A stretch of 64,000 nt of DNA from contig JAAWRH010000003.1 of NCBI GenBank assembly GCA_022800935.1, forward strand, positions 62,001 through 126,000, in the 5' to 3' direction. Both the position numbers and the translations under genes were made by a program. Shown one piece after another: positions 25,407-34,531 of this stretch (within the stretch, counting starts at the first letter, position 1; each line of letters begins with the position of its first letter). The notes below the pieces were generated by a model. It was not told the origin of the DNA and did not search any database. It saw only the letters and a list, made by a program, of their open reading frames with translations. The stretch comes from Oscillospiraceae bacterium. Its GTDB lineage: Bacteria; Bacillota; Clostridia; Oscillospirales; Ruminococcaceae.

Positions 25407-26387
25407 TTATCTTTGGCCGGCACCGGGCGGCTGGGGGACTTCTCCCACCAGCGACTCTAAAACGGATTCCTCAATGCCTGTTTCCTCCATCACCCGTACC
25501 AGTTCCTTTTCCCACGGACGGCTGAACTCCATCCATTCCCCTTTTACCGGGTGGAGAAACCGTATGCGGTAACACCGGAGCATCTGCTGGGAGGTCAGCG
25601 CCAGGCTGCCACCATATAAATCATCCCCCGCCAGCGGATGTCCAATGGAAGCGCAGTGTACCCGTATCTGGTGGGTCCTCCCTGTGGCAATCCACACCCG
25701 CAAAAGGGTATGGGATTCCGCTGCTCCGGGGTGGAGTTCCTGGTCTACCCTTCCCCACGCCGCCGCCTGATACCGCGTATGGGCGGACTGCGCCCCTTCC
25801 TCCCCCTCTCTGGCAACGAGCCGCAAAGTGGATATCTCGTTGAGGCGGCGGATCGGGGCATCAATGGTTCCCTCCGGCTGCGTGAACTTCCCCTCTGTCA
25901 GGGCCAGGTATTCCTTTTCCAGCCTGCCGTTGAGCAGGGAAGAAACATACTCATTTTTGGCGATAACGGTCAGGCCAGTGGTATCCTTATCCAGACGGTT
26001 CACCTGCCTGAAGGGAATGGTCAGCTTTCGTTCCAAGCAGTAGTAGGCAAAGACATTTGCCAGGGTGTCCTCACGATGGCGCTGGGAGGGATGGCAGGGC
26101 ATGGCGGCGGGTTTGTCATAGATCAAGAGGTCCGCGTCGTCATAAACGATTTCCACCGGCAGATCAATGGGCGGTTCGCTGCCCGGTTCATCCTCCAGCT
26201 CCAGCCGAAGAACATCTCCGGTGGAAAGCTTATCGACGGTGCGGATATGCTCCCCATTGCAGAGCAGCCCGGTGGGGGATTTTTTCAGTTTTGTCAGCAC
26301 GCGGCTTGAATAATGGACGGATCGCAGAAACCCTTCGACAGTCCAGCCGGAATGATATTCGTCAATTTGATAGGAATATACCCTCAT
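25407..26387 (-). CDS. RluA/RluD family pseudouridine synthase
   Basis: A 326-residue RNA-modifying enzyme that isomerises uridine in rRNA or tRNA. An N-terminal S4-like domain (about residues 14-65) precedes the catalytic domain with VNRLDKDTTGLTVIAKN near residue 129, where the second Asp is catalytic. IATGRTHQIRVHCASIGHPLAGD near 240 is the usual second motif. The target uridine cannot be deduced. The ATG at 26387 has TTAGGAGAAC before it. It is a single-gene unit. Confidence 0.92.
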   Translation of the reverse strand: MRVYSYQIDEYHSGWTVEGFLRSVHYSSRVLTKLKKSPTGLLCNGEHIRTVDKLSTGDVLRLELEDEPGSEPPIDLPVEIVYDDADLLIYDKPAAMPCHPSQRHREDTLANVFAYYCLERKLTIPFRQVNRLDKDTTGLTVIAKNEYVSSLLNGRLEKEYLALTEGKFTQPEGTIDAPIRRLNEISTLRLVAREGEEGAQSAHTRYQAAAWGRVDQELHPGAAESHTLLRVWIATGRTHQIRVHCASIGHPLAGDDLYGGSLALTSQQMLRCYRIRFLHPVKGEWMEFSRPWEKELVRVMEETGIEESVLESLVGEVPQPPGAGQR

Positions 26388-26497
26388 AGCAGTTCTCCTA
26401 ATTTATGATAAAACGTATCAGAGAGGCCCGCACGGCGGCTCTGTGTTCCATCCAGATTATACCACTTTTCCCCAGAGATGCAAGTCGCAAGAAAAAA

Positions 26498-26528
26498 TTC
26501 CCGTCCACCCCAAAAGAGCGGACGGGAA
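26498..26528 (-). terminator. Terminator of the str operon (after tuf)
   Basis: TTCCCGTCC pairs with GGACGGGAA around a 13-base loop. On the minus strand it is followed by six T residues. It lies 43 bases after the tuf stop codon. Confidence 0.85.
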
Positions 26529-26570
26529 TCTTAAAGCATTCTAAAAAAGCAGCTTAGCAAAGAGGGTCAA

Positions 26571-27770
26571 TTACTCGTTGATCTTGATAACAACGCCGGA
26601 GCCAACGGTACGGCCGCCTTCACGGATAGCGAAACGGAGGCCTTCCTCAATGGCGATAGGAGTAATCAGCTCAACGTCCATCTCAACGTTATCGCCGGGG
26701 ATGCACATATCAACGCCTTCGGGGAGGGTGATAACACCGGTAACGTCAGTGGTACGGAAATAGAATTGAGGACGGTAGTTGCTCAGGAAAGCGGTGTGAC
26801 GGCCGCCCTCTTCCTTTTTCAGGACGTAAACCTGACCGCGGAACTTGGTGTGGGGATTGATGGAGCCGGGTTTGCAGAGAACCTGGCCGCGTTCAATCTC
26901 AGTTCTCTGAACACCGCGGAGCAGAGCGCCGATATTGTCGCCGGCCTCAGCGTAATCCAGGGTCTTGCGGAACATTTCGATACCGGTGACAACGGTCTTC
27001 TTGCGCTCGTCGGTCAAGCCGATGATTTCAACTTCGTCGCCGGTCTTCAGCTGGCCTCTTTCAACTCTACCAGTAGCGACGGTGCCGCGCCCGGTAATGG
27101 TGAAGACGTCCTCAACAGGCATCAGGAAGGGCAGATCGGACTTACGCTCAGGGGTGGGGATATAGTCGTCAACAGCGTCCATCAGCTCAAGAATGGGCTT
27201 ATAGGCTTCATTGGAAACATCGTTGGGAGCTTCCAGAGCCTGGAGAGCGGAACCCTTGACGATCGGAATATCGTCGCCGGGGAAGTTGTACTCGTTAAGC
27301 AGGTCGCGGATTTCCATCTCAACCAGATCAATCAGTTCGGGGTCGTCCACCTGGTCAACCTTGTTCATGAAAACAACGATGTAGGGAACGCCGACCTGAC
27401 GGGCCAGCAGGATGTGCTCACGGGTCTGGGGCATGGGGCCGTCAGCTGCGGAAACAACCAGGATAGCGCCGTCCATCTGAGCAGCACCGGTGATCATGTT
27501 CTTAACATAGTCAGCATGTCCGGGGCAGTCAACATGGGCGTAGTGACGCTTGTCAGTCTCGTACTCCACGTGGGCGGTGTTGATTGTGATTCCGCGCGCC
27601 TTCTCTTCGGGGGCCTTATCGATCATGTCGTAGGCCATAAATTCGGCATCACCCTTCATCGCCAGGGTCTTGGTGATGGCGGCGGTAAGGGTGGTCTTGC
27701 CATGGTCAACGTGACCAATGGTACCAATGTTAATATGGGGTTTGGTACGTTCAAATTTTTGTTTTGCCAT
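26571..27770 (-). CDS. tuf: Translation elongation factor Tu
   Basis: A 399-residue GTPase that delivers aminoacyl-tRNA to the ribosome. The G-motifs are clear: [11 protein letters not shown] (P-loop), [14 protein letters not shown] (switch), [12 protein letters not shown] and NKVD. The protein runs to the canonical [10 protein letters not shown] end. The ATG at 27770 follows GGGAGG, and the first residues [12 protein letters not shown] match the family. It is the last gene of the rpsL-rpsG-fusA-tuf operon and also has its own promoter (27847-27875). Confidence 0.98.
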   Translation of the reverse strand: MAKQKFERTKPHINIGTIGHVDHGKTTLTAAITKTLAMKGDAEFMAYDMIDKAPEEKARGITINTAHVEYETDKRHYAHVDCPGHADYVKNMITGAAQMDGAILVVSAADGPMPQTREHILLARQVGVPYIVVFMNKVDQVDDPELIDLVEMEIRDLLNEYNFPGDDIPIVKGSALQALEAPNDVSNEAYKPILELMDAVDDYIPTPERKSDLPFLMPVEDVFTITGRGTVATGRVERGQLKTGDEVEIIGLTDERKKTVVTGIEMFRKTLDYAEAGDNIGALLRGVQRTEIERGQVLCKPGSINPHTKFRGQVYVLKKEEGGRHTAFLSNYRPQFYFRTTDVTGVITLPEGVDMCIPGDNVEMDVELITPIAIEEGLRFAIREGGRTVGSGVVIKINE

Positions 27771-27846
27771 TCTAGTTTTTTCCTCCCTTAAAATGGTATT
27801 TATTGCAAAGCAAGCACACTCGCAGGGTAAAACGGTTACATCTGCT

Positions 27847-27875
27847 ATTGTACCAAGGATTGGTGGAAAATGCAA
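27847..27875 (-). promoter_or_regulatory. Internal promoter for tuf
   Basis: TTGCAT (27875-27870) and TACAAT (27852-27847) on the minus strand are exactly 17 bases apart, in the fusA-tuf gap. It would allow tuf to be made in excess over the other operon products. Confidence 0.6.
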
Positions 27876-28001
27876 GGGCTTCCGCACAAAAAAGTACAGA
27901 AATTTTCCAAAAATGGGCCTAAAACCACATTTCGGCGTATTCCGGAGGGAACAACCCCTGCAAATTCTCCAATCCGCAGCCGGCAGACCGCGGTACCCGG
28001 C

Positions 28002-30086
28002 TTAGTCCTGCTTGTTTCCTCTGCTGGTCATAATGCTTTCCGCAATGGACTTGGGAACCTCGATATAGTGGGAAGGCTCCATGGAATACTGGCCGCGTCC
28101 CTGGGTCTTGGACCGCAGGTCGGTGGCGTAGCCGAACATCTCGGACAGGGGAACAAAGGCGTTGATCTGCTGCGCGCCGGGGCGGTGCTCCATACCCTGG
28201 ATTTGGCCGCGGCGGGCGTTGATGTCGCCGATGACATCGCCCATATATTCCTCAGGAACGATAACGGCAACCTTCATGATAGGCTCCAGAATGACCGGAT
28301 CGGCCTTCTTCATGGCCTCCTTAAAGGCCATGGAACCGGCAATCTTAAAGGCCATTTCGGAGGAGTCCACCTCGTGGTAGGAGCCGTCGTACAGCGTGAC
28401 CTTTACGTCAACAACGGGATACCCCGCCAGAACGCCGGCCTGCATCGCTCCCTGAATGCCCTGATTGACCGGCTCGATATACTCCTTGGGAATCGCGCCG
28501 CCGACAATCTTGTTGATGAACTCATAGCCCTTGCCGCTTTCGTTGGGCTCCAGAATAATCTTAACGTGACCATACTGGCCCTTACCGCCGGACTGACGGG
28601 CGTACTTGTGATCAACATCCGCGCTCCTGCGGACGGTTTCCTTATAGGCCACCTGGGGAGCGCCGACATTTGCTTCCACCTTGAATTCGCGGAGCAGGCG
28701 GTCCACGATAATCTCCAGATGGAGCTCGCCCATACCCGCGATAATGGTTTGTCCTGTCTCCTCATCGGTGTAGGTCCGGAAGGTGGGGTCTTCCTCTGCC
28801 AGCTTGGCAAGGCCGATGCCCATCTTTTCCTGGCCCGCTTTGGTCTTGGGCTCAATGGCCACCCGAATAACAGGCTCCGGGAACTCCATGGATTCCAGAA
28901 TGATTGGGTGCTTCTCATCGCACAAGGTGTCGCCGGTAGTGGTGTTTTTCAGGCCCACAGCAGCCGCGATATCACCCGCGTAGCAGGCGTCAATATCCTG
29001 GCGGTGGTTGGCATGCATCTGGAGGATACGACCGATTCTTTCGTTGTTATCCTTGGTGGAATTGTAAACGGTAGTACCGGCCTTGGCAATGCCGGAATAT
29101 ACACGGAAGAAGCACAGCTTGCCTACATAAGGGTCAGTGGCGATCTTAAACGCCAAGGCTGCCAGAGGCTCCTCGTCAGAAGAAGGTCTCTCTTCCTCCT
29201 CCTCAGTATCGGGGTTAACGCCTTTAATATGGGGAATATCAATCGGGGAAGGCATATAGTCAACCACTGCATCCAGGAGCTTTTGGACGCCCTTATTGCG
29301 GTAGGAAGTACCGCAGATAACGGGAACCATCTTATTATCAATGGTGGATTGGCGAATAACCCTCTTGATATCCTCAATGGAGATTTCCTCGCCTTCCAGG
29401 TATTTCTCCATAACCGCTTCGTCCTGATCGGCAATATGCTCCAGCAATTCGTCGTGATATTTTTGGGCCAGCTCCTTCATATCCTCAGGGATTTCCTCTA
29501 CCCGCATGTCCTTGCCCAGATCGTCATAGTAGACGTCTGCGGTCATATCCACCAAGTCGATAATCCCCTTGAAGGTGTCTTCAGAACCAATGGGAAGCTG
29601 GATCGGCACCGCATTACATTTAAGGCGATCCCTCATCATGGACACAACGTTGTAAAAATCAGCGCCCATAATATCCATCTTGTTGACATACGCCATTCTG
29701 GGAACCCGATACTTGTCAGCCTGACGCCAAACTGTCTCCGACTGGGGTTCCACGCCGCCTTTGGCACAGAAAACGGTTACGGAACCGTCCAGAACACGCA
29801 GGGAACGTTCCACCTCAACGGTGAAGTCCACGTGTCCGGGTGTATCAATGATATTGATGCGATGGCCCTTCCAGAACGCGGTAGTTGCAGCAGAGGTGAT
29901 GGTGATGCCCCTCTCCTGCTCCTGCTCCATCCAGTCCATTGTCGCCGCGCCATCATGAGTCTCACCTATCTTATGCGTTTTACCTGTGTAAAACAAAATA
30001 CGTTCGGTGGTGGTGGTTTTTCCGGCGTCAATGTGGGCCATAATGCCGATATTACGGGTATCTTGTAATGATACGTCTCTAGGCAT
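28002..30086 (-). CDS. fusA: Translation elongation factor G
   Basis: A 694-residue translocase GTPase. The start [20 protein letters not shown] matches the family, with the P-loop [13 protein letters not shown], the switch [12 protein letters not shown] and the NKMD guanine motif. Domain IV has [12 protein letters not shown] and the end has [15 protein letters not shown]. The length is standard. It starts at ATG 30086 after AGGAGGAC. Fusidic acid targets this protein in other species. Confidence 0.98.
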   Translation of the reverse strand: MPRDVSLQDTRNIGIMAHIDAGKTTTTERILFYTGKTHKIGETHDGAATMDWMEQEQERGITITSAATTAFWKGHRINIIDTPGHVDFTVEVERSLRVLDGSVTVFCAKGGVEPQSETVWRQADKYRVPRMAYVNKMDIMGADFYNVVSMMRDRLKCNAVPIQLPIGSEDTFKGIIDLVDMTADVYYDDLGKDMRVEEIPEDMKELAQKYHDELLEHIADQDEAVMEKYLEGEEISIEDIKRVIRQSTIDNKMVPVICGTSYRNKGVQKLLDAVVDYMPSPIDIPHIKGVNPDTEEEEERPSSDEEPLAALAFKIATDPYVGKLCFFRVYSGIAKAGTTVYNSTKDNNERIGRILQMHANHRQDIDACYAGDIAAAVGLKNTTTGDTLCDEKHPIILESMEFPEPVIRVAIEPKTKAGQEKMGIGLAKLAEEDPTFRTYTDEETGQTIIAGMGELHLEIIVDRLLREFKVEANVGAPQVAYKETVRRSADVDHKYARQSGGKGQYGHVKIILEPNESGKGYEFINKIVGGAIPKEYIEPVNQGIQGAMQAGVLAGYPVVDVKVTLYDGSYHEVDSSEMAFKIAGSMAFKEAMKKADPVILEPIMKVAVIVPEEYMGDVIGDINARRGQIQGMEHRPGAQQINAFVPLSEMFGYATDLRSKTQGRGQYSMEPSHYIEVPKSIAESIMTSRGNKQD

Positions 30087-30359
30087 ATAGTCCTCCTAAA
30101 AAATCCTTCTCGCTTCTCAACAGTGAACAGCGCGCCGCAAATTCTCCCAAAAGGGAAACGGCGTTTCTCATAAAACATGAAAATACGGGACCGGCAGATT
30201 CCTCATAAACCAGTCCAATATTACAGGAAGGGCGGAAACAACTCCGTCCTTCCTGCCGTCGCTGACTTGTTGCAGTCTGTGTCAGGAAACCCGGATACCA
30301 GTTTTATGGACGCAGGATTTCCTGTTTCATGTCAAAGCCCAACTATGCCGCGGGTAAAA

Positions 30360-30830
30360 CTACCAGCGGTAATGGGCGAAAGCCTTGTTGGCCTCGGCCA
30401 TCTTGTGGGTATCGTCGCGCTTCTTGCACGCGCCGCCCACGTTGTTCAGGGCGTCCAGAATTTCCCCGGCCAGCCGGTCCTTCATGGTGCGCTCCGAACG
30501 CTGGCGGGAGTAGTTGGTGATCCATCTCAGGCCCAGGGTCTGGCGGCGTTCCGGCCGCACTTCCATAGGAACCTGATAGGTCGCGCCGCCCACGCGGCGG
30601 GCCTTGACTTCCAGCTCAGGCATGATGTTTTCCATTGCCTGCTCAAAGCATTCCAGGGCATCCTTGCCGGTTTTCTCGGCAACAGTGGCAAACGCGTCGT
30701 ACACAATCTTCTGTGCGACGCCCTTTTTGCCGTCCAACATGATGTTGTTGATCAGGCGCGTAACGAGCTTGGAGTTATAAAGGGGATCCGGCAGCACGTC
30801 GCGCTTCGCGATATTACCTCTTCTTGGCAC
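30360..30830 (-). CDS. rpsG: 30S ribosomal protein S7
   Basis: A 156-residue protein, the typical length. The core reads [23 protein letters not shown] and then PLE-type helices to KAFAHYRW. I place the start at the GTG (30828-30830) giving [15 protein letters not shown], because AAGGAGG sits just upstream. The longer frame starts at another GTG inside that site. S7 binds the 3' major domain of 16S rRNA and starts assembly of the head. The gene lies between rpsL and fusA, as in most bacteria. Confidence 0.97.
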   Translation of the reverse strand: MPRRGNIAKRDVLPDPLYNSKLVTRLINNIMLDGKKGVAQKIVYDAFATVAEKTGKDALECFEQAMENIMPELEVKARRVGGATYQVPMEVRPERRQTLGLRWITNYSRQRSERTMKDRLAGEILDALNNVGGACKKRDDTHKMAEANKAFAHYRW

Positions 30831-31014
30831 TTCGCTTCCCTCCTTCACAATTTATGAATTCATCGGTACTCGAAATAAAACTCCCGTCGATGCCAATGCA
30901 GTTTACTTCTCACATAGAAAACCGGACAGCTTCCAGGGGATGTCCATCTATCGTTTGAATATATAAAACCACATTATGCGGCATTAACATCTTAAAAAGG
31001 GCAGGGGAAACGTT

Positions 31015-31443
31015 TTACTTCTTGGCGGCTCCGGCCTTAGGACGCTTTGCGCCGTACTTGGAACGGGCCTGCATTCTCTTCGCCACGCCCTGGGCATCCA
31101 GCGCGCCGCGCACGATGTGGTAACGCACACCAGGGAGGTCCTTTACACGACCGCCGCGAATCAAAACCACGCTGTGCTCCTGCAAGTTGTGTCCGATACC
31201 GGGGATATAGGCTGTCACTTCGATTCCATTGGTCAGCTTAACTCTGGCGGTTTTACGCAGCGCGGAGTTAGGCTTCTTAGGGGTGTCCGTTCTGATAGCA
31301 GTACAAACGCCTCTTTTTTGTGGAGAATCCTGGTTGATGGCGATTCTCTTCTTGGAGTTCCATCCTCTGAGCAGTGCGGGAGCGGTGGATTTTTTCTCAA
31401 CGACTTCCCTTCCCTTGCGGACCAGCTGATTAAAGGTTGGCAT
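31015..31443 (-). CDS. rpsL: 30S ribosomal protein S12
   Basis: A 142-residue protein of the decoding centre. It starts [15 protein letters not shown] and contains [20 protein letters not shown] and [20 protein letters not shown]. The lysines at the two usual streptomycin-resistance positions (TPKKPNS and RVKDLPG) are wild type, so this copy predicts sensitivity at S12. It is the first gene of the str operon. The ATG at 31443 follows TAAGGAGGTG. Confidence 0.98.
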   Translation of the reverse strand: MPTFNQLVRKGREVVEKKSTAPALLRGWNSKKRIAINQDSPQKRGVCTAIRTDTPKKPNSALRKTARVKLTNGIEVTAYIPGIGHNLQEHSVVLIRGGRVKDLPGVRYHIVRGALDAQGVAKRMQARSKYGAKRPKAGAAKK

Positions 31444-31494
31444 TCCTGCACCTCCTTACTTAAAAAATGATTTGCTTATTTGGAAAAGGAATAT

Positions 31495-31524
31495 GTGCTC
31501 CTCCCCGTACGGGGCTAAAAGCAC
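31495..31524 (-). promoter_or_regulatory. Leader hairpin of the str operon
   Basis: GTGCT and AGCAC flank the 12-base perfect palindrome CCCCGTACGGGG (31503-31514), about 50 bases upstream of rpsL and inside the leader transcript. It could be a protein-binding leader, but no known ribosomal protein leader was recognised. Confidence 0.45.
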
Positions 31525-31560
31525 AATCCTCTGCCAGTCATAATGTCTTACCGAGAGGGT

Positions 31561-31590
31561 ATTATATCATGTTTTGGCGCGGATTGTCAA
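31561..31590 (-). promoter_or_regulatory. Main promoter of the str operon
   Basis: TTGACA (31590-31585) and TATAAT (31566-31561) on the minus strand are both perfect consensus boxes with an 18-base spacer, consistent with strong growth-linked expression. The leader would be about 110 bases. Confidence 0.85.
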
Positions 31591-31693
31591 TAGGAATGTT
31601 CCGTTTTCATGCGGATTTCCCCTGTTTTTGTCTATCCTTATGCCGAAGGCAGCCGCGGATAGGGGACAGTTCGTCTACTTTGACGGAGGAAAA

Positions 31694-31720
31694 GGCGCCG
31701 CCCTCCTGGAAGGCGGCGCC
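31694..31720 (-). terminator. Terminator of the lipoprotein gene
   Basis: GGCGCCGCC pairs perfectly with GGCGGCGCC around a 9-base loop. On the minus strand it is followed by TTTT. Confidence 0.8.
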
Positions 31721-31751
31721 CCGCAACAGCCTAATCGGACTGTCCTGACAA

Positions 31752-32396
31752 TCAAAAATGCTCTGCGATAACATCCACGCCAATTTTGGTCTGCTCCTCG
31801 GCGAATTTCTGCTGCTCCTCCTCGGAGGAATTCTCGCTCTCGTCAAAGGCCCCAAGCATAACGAAGAAAACATAATCCCCGTGGCGCACCACCTGGGACG
31901 CGCTGACCTTTGCCATATTCATGGGGTACTGGAGGGCCTCGTTCTGCTGCATATTCTGGTAGGCGGTCACGTCCTTCGCCACGTCCTCGCCCTTTCCGTC
32001 CACCGCCTTGAACGCCAGGAAGGTGTCCACATGCCCAGACATCATCGGGCCCTCAGCGATAAAGTTCTCCACATTGTCCATGTTGATCCCGTAAACCTCG
32101 GTGAGCTGCTGTTCCTCCAGCATCATGGAAGGGATATAGTTCTCCCCATAGGCGGCCTTGACGCTGTCATAAATCTCCTGAAGCACAGTAGCGGAATCGG
32201 AGTCCGGCGTTGTATCCGCCCCGTCCTCCGGGTCTTCCGGCACGGGGGCTGTGTCAGGGATGCTGATGGAGCTGGTGTCCGACGGGCCGGAGGCGGGGGT
32301 GCTGGAGGAGGATGACGAGCTGGAGCCGCTGCAGCCGGAGGCGGCGGCCATGATCGCCAGCGCGGACAATAAAACTGCTATTTTCTTTTTCATCAT
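31752..32396 (-). CDS. DUF4358-like lipoprotein
   Basis: A 214-residue protein with a lipoprotein signal peptide (KKKIAVLLSALAIMAAASGC; the cysteine is the lipidation site). A Ser/Pro/Asp-rich linker follows to about residue 70, then a domain with LQEIYDSVKAAYGENYIPSM and GAFDESE resembling DUF4358. The function of that family is unknown. ATG 32396 follows AAAGGAAA; the adjacent ATG at 32393 is equally possible. It lies upstream of the str operon in the same direction, but a hairpin and a strong promoter separate them. Confidence 0.8.
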   Translation of the reverse strand: MMKKKIAVLLSALAIMAAASGCSGSSSSSSSSTPASGPSDTSSISIPDTAPVPEDPEDGADTTPDSDSATVLQEIYDSVKAAYGENYIPSMMLEEQQLTEVYGINMDNVENFIAEGPMMSGHVDTFLAFKAVDGKGEDVAKDVTAYQNMQQNEALQYPMNMAKVSASQVVRHGDYVFFVMLGAFDESENSSEEEQQKFAEEQTKIGVDVIAEHF

Positions 32397-32456
32397 TTCA
32401 TTTTCCTTTCCTTTGGACATTTGATTTTGGGTTAAAGGGTACTGCTGTCTATTAAG

Positions 32457-32474
32457 TAAATCCTTTGAAGGATT
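32457..32474. repeat. Small palindrome upstream of the lipoprotein gene
   Basis: AAATCCTT and AAGGATTT surround a 2-base centre, about 60 bases before the lipoprotein start. It may be an operator or a small hairpin. Confidence 0.35.
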
Positions 32475-32650
32475 TTACTGCATGGAAAAAAGGTTTAACA
32501 TTTCATTCAAACAATTTCGGATTTTGCCACCGGAAGCTTCTCCGGCTGTTTTTACTTATAGGATGCCCTTTTTGGGGCGGTTTATCAGCCTTAAAAATGA
32601 TATTTTCCCATTTTGCGGCGTTTTTTCAAAGGACGCGTTTCAAAAAGAAA

Positions 32651-32679
32651 GAACGCCTATCAACCCTAAATAGACGTTC
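32651..32679 (-). terminator. Terminator of the first esterase gene
   Basis: GAACGCCTAT pairs with ATAGACGTTC (one mismatch) and is followed on the minus strand by TTTCTTTTT, directly after the esterase gene. Confidence 0.6.
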
Positions 32680-32691
32680 CTTCCACAGAAC

Positions 32692-33519
32692 TTACAACAT
32701 TTTAAACTGTCTTCTTAAAAAAGTCAAGCACAATTCCATCCACCTGCCGGTTTCGGGAAGTATCCCGCTCTCCGAGCCCGACACATCCGCCTGGCAGGTT
32801 GACAGCCCGTGGCCGCCCTTTTCAAAGATGTGCAGCTCAAAGGGGACATTGTACCTTCTCAGCGCCGCGGCAAAGAACATGGAATTTTCTACCGGCACAG
32901 AGCCGTCCTCCATGGTGTGCCACAAAAAGGTGGGAGGGGTCTGCTCCCCCACAAACCGGTCCAGGGACATCTTCAGCTGTTCCTCCGGGTCATCGCCGCA
33001 GAGGTTGGCCAGGGACCCCATGTGGCTGAACTCCCCGGCCAGAATCACCGGATAGCACAGTACCAGCGCGTTGGGCTTGTTGCTGTTTTTGGGAATACCC
33101 AGCTTCTGGGGAATATCCTCCCGGTTCCAGAAAACCCCCAGGGAGGCCGCCGCGTGGCCGCCTGCGGAAAAGCCCATAATGGCAATCCGTTCCGGATCCA
33201 GGTGCCACTCCCCGGCGCGGGCGCGGATGAGGGAAAGGGCCCAGCTGGCGTCCATCAGCGGGCGGTCCTTCAGGGGCTTTTTGCTGTCTCTTTCCTGATT
33301 GACAGAATAGTTCAGCACAAAGGCATGGAACCCGTTGGCGTTAAACCAGACCGCCAGGCTCTCGGATTCCCTGGGGGACAAAAAGGCGTATGCGCCTCCA
33401 GGGCAGATAACCACCGCCGGTCGGATATCCCCGCCCAGCATTCCGGGGATGGGGTCCATGACAAAGGTCTTCAGGGTAACTTCCGGATTTTTCTCACGGG
33501 TAATCGTCTCATAAAGCAT
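32692..33519 (-). CDS. Alpha/beta hydrolase, acetyl-esterase-like (paralogue A)
   Basis: A 275-residue cytosolic hydrolase. It shows the oxyanion loop VVICPGGAYAFLSPRES near residue 36, the nucleophile elbow IMGFSAGGHAAASLG near 115, and the catalytic His in FEKGGHGLSTCQAD near 236. The pattern resembles sugar-acetyl or feruloyl esterases of the BD-FAE/AXE type. The start ATG 33519 follows GGAGA. It lies 74 bases after a closely related gene, so the pair comes from a tandem duplication. Confidence 0.87.
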   Translation of the reverse strand: MLYETITREKNPEVTLKTFVMDPIPGMLGGDIRPAVVICPGGAYAFLSPRESESLAVWFNANGFHAFVLNYSVNQERDSKKPLKDRPLMDASWALSLIRARAGEWHLDPERIAIMGFSAGGHAAASLGVFWNREDIPQKLGIPKNSNKPNALVLCYPVILAGEFSHMGSLANLCGDDPEEQLKMSLDRFVGEQTPPTFLWHTMEDGSVPVENSMFFAAALRRYNVPFELHIFEKGGHGLSTCQADVSGSESGILPETGRWMELCLTFLRRQFKML

Positions 33520-33593
33520 ACAGAACGTTCTCCTTTATATCATTAATAGGTGTGCCGTCCGCACAATGCCGCCCCCAAGCAGGGAAGAGCGGT

Positions 33594-34412
33594 TCAGCGC
33601 ATGTGGAACTGTCTGCGCAGGAAGGTGAGGCAAAGCCCCATCCACTGCCGGTTTTCGGGCATAATCCCCGCCGGGCTTCCTGCCACGTCCGCCTGGCAGG
33701 TGGAAAGGCCGTGTCCCCCTTTTTCAAAGACATGCAGCTCAAAGGGGATATTATGTCTGCGCAGCGCCGCGGCAAACAGCAGAGAATTTTCCACCGGGAC
33801 AACCTGGTCCTCTCCGGTGTGCCAGAGGAAGCAGGGGGGCGTGTGTTCCCCCACCTTGGTATCGTGGCCCTCCCACGGTTCGGCCCCGTCTCCCCCCGTT
33901 CTGGTGGGGACGCCCCTGCGGTCAAAGGGCCCTTCGGAAAGGACGGCGTAGCTTAAAATCAGGGCGTTAGGCCGGTTGCTCCCCTGGGGAATTCCCAGCT
34001 CCTGGGCTATCTCCGGGCGGTTCCAGGAAACCCCCAGGGACGCCGCCAGATGTCCCCCGGCGGAAAAGCCTATCACGGCAATCCGCTCCGGGTCCAGGCG
34101 CCACTCCTCACTGTGGCTGCGGACACAGGCCATAGCCCAGCTCAGGTCAAAGAGGGGCTTATCAAAGGTTTTGGGATGATCCCCCTTCTTCATCAGGGAA
34201 TAGTGCAGCACAAAGGCATGGAAGCCGTTGGCGTTCAGCCAAACGGCAATGTTTTCCCCCTCTCTGGCGGAAAGGTGGGTATAACCGCCCCCTGGGCAGA
34301 CGATAACCGCCGGGCGGATGTCTCCCTCCAGCATACCGGGAATTGGGTCCATCACAAAGGTTTTCAGGGATACCTCCGGAACGCCGGGCCGCTGAATGGT
34401 CTGACACAGCAT
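33594..34412 (-). CDS. Alpha/beta hydrolase, acetyl-esterase-like (paralogue B)
   Basis: A 272-residue paralogue of the downstream gene. The motifs are VIVCPGGGYTHLSAREGEN, VIGFSAGGHLAASLGVSW and FEKGGHGLSTCQADVAG, with the same positions and order. Both proteins start alike (VSLKTFVMDPIPGML). I chose ATG 34412, where AAAGGAGAG precedes; the longer frame upstream matches nothing. The pair may deacetylate plant oligosaccharides, but no transport or glycosidase genes are directly next to them. Confidence 0.87.
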   Translation of the reverse strand: MLCQTIQRPGVPEVSLKTFVMDPIPGMLEGDIRPAVIVCPGGGYTHLSAREGENIAVWLNANGFHAFVLHYSLMKKGDHPKTFDKPLFDLSWAMACVRSHSEEWRLDPERIAVIGFSAGGHLAASLGVSWNRPEIAQELGIPQGSNRPNALILSYAVLSEGPFDRRGVPTRTGGDGAEPWEGHDTKVGEHTPPCFLWHTGEDQVVPVENSLLFAAALRRHNIPFELHVFEKGGHGLSTCQADVAGSPAGIMPENRQWMGLCLTFLRRQFHMR

Positions 34413-34470
34413 AAGCAATCTCTCCTTTACATTGATATCTCCAAGGCAAAACACAGGTACCTTCCCTGCA

Positions 34471-34508
34471 AAAAAAAGCTGTTGTACAGCATCCGTGTAC
34501 AACAGCTT
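34471..34508 (-). terminator. Terminator of the IspH-S1 gene
   Basis: AAGCTGTTGTACA pairs with TGTACAACAGCTT, a 13-base perfect stem with a 7-base loop, followed on the minus strand by T residues. It also marks the start of the esterase leader. Confidence 0.85.
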
Positions 34509-34531
34509 CCTGCGTTCTGCAAATCCAGCAG

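Noticed and set aside
25151..25423. A 90-codon minus-strand frame next to the pseudouridine synthase gene
   Set aside because: It overlaps the 3' end of a clear gene, lacks a ribosome site and has no recognisable content.
27870..30068. A 732-codon plus-strand frame opposite fusA
   Set aside because: It lies fully opposite a highly conserved gene, has no ribosome site, and its translation shows no domain.
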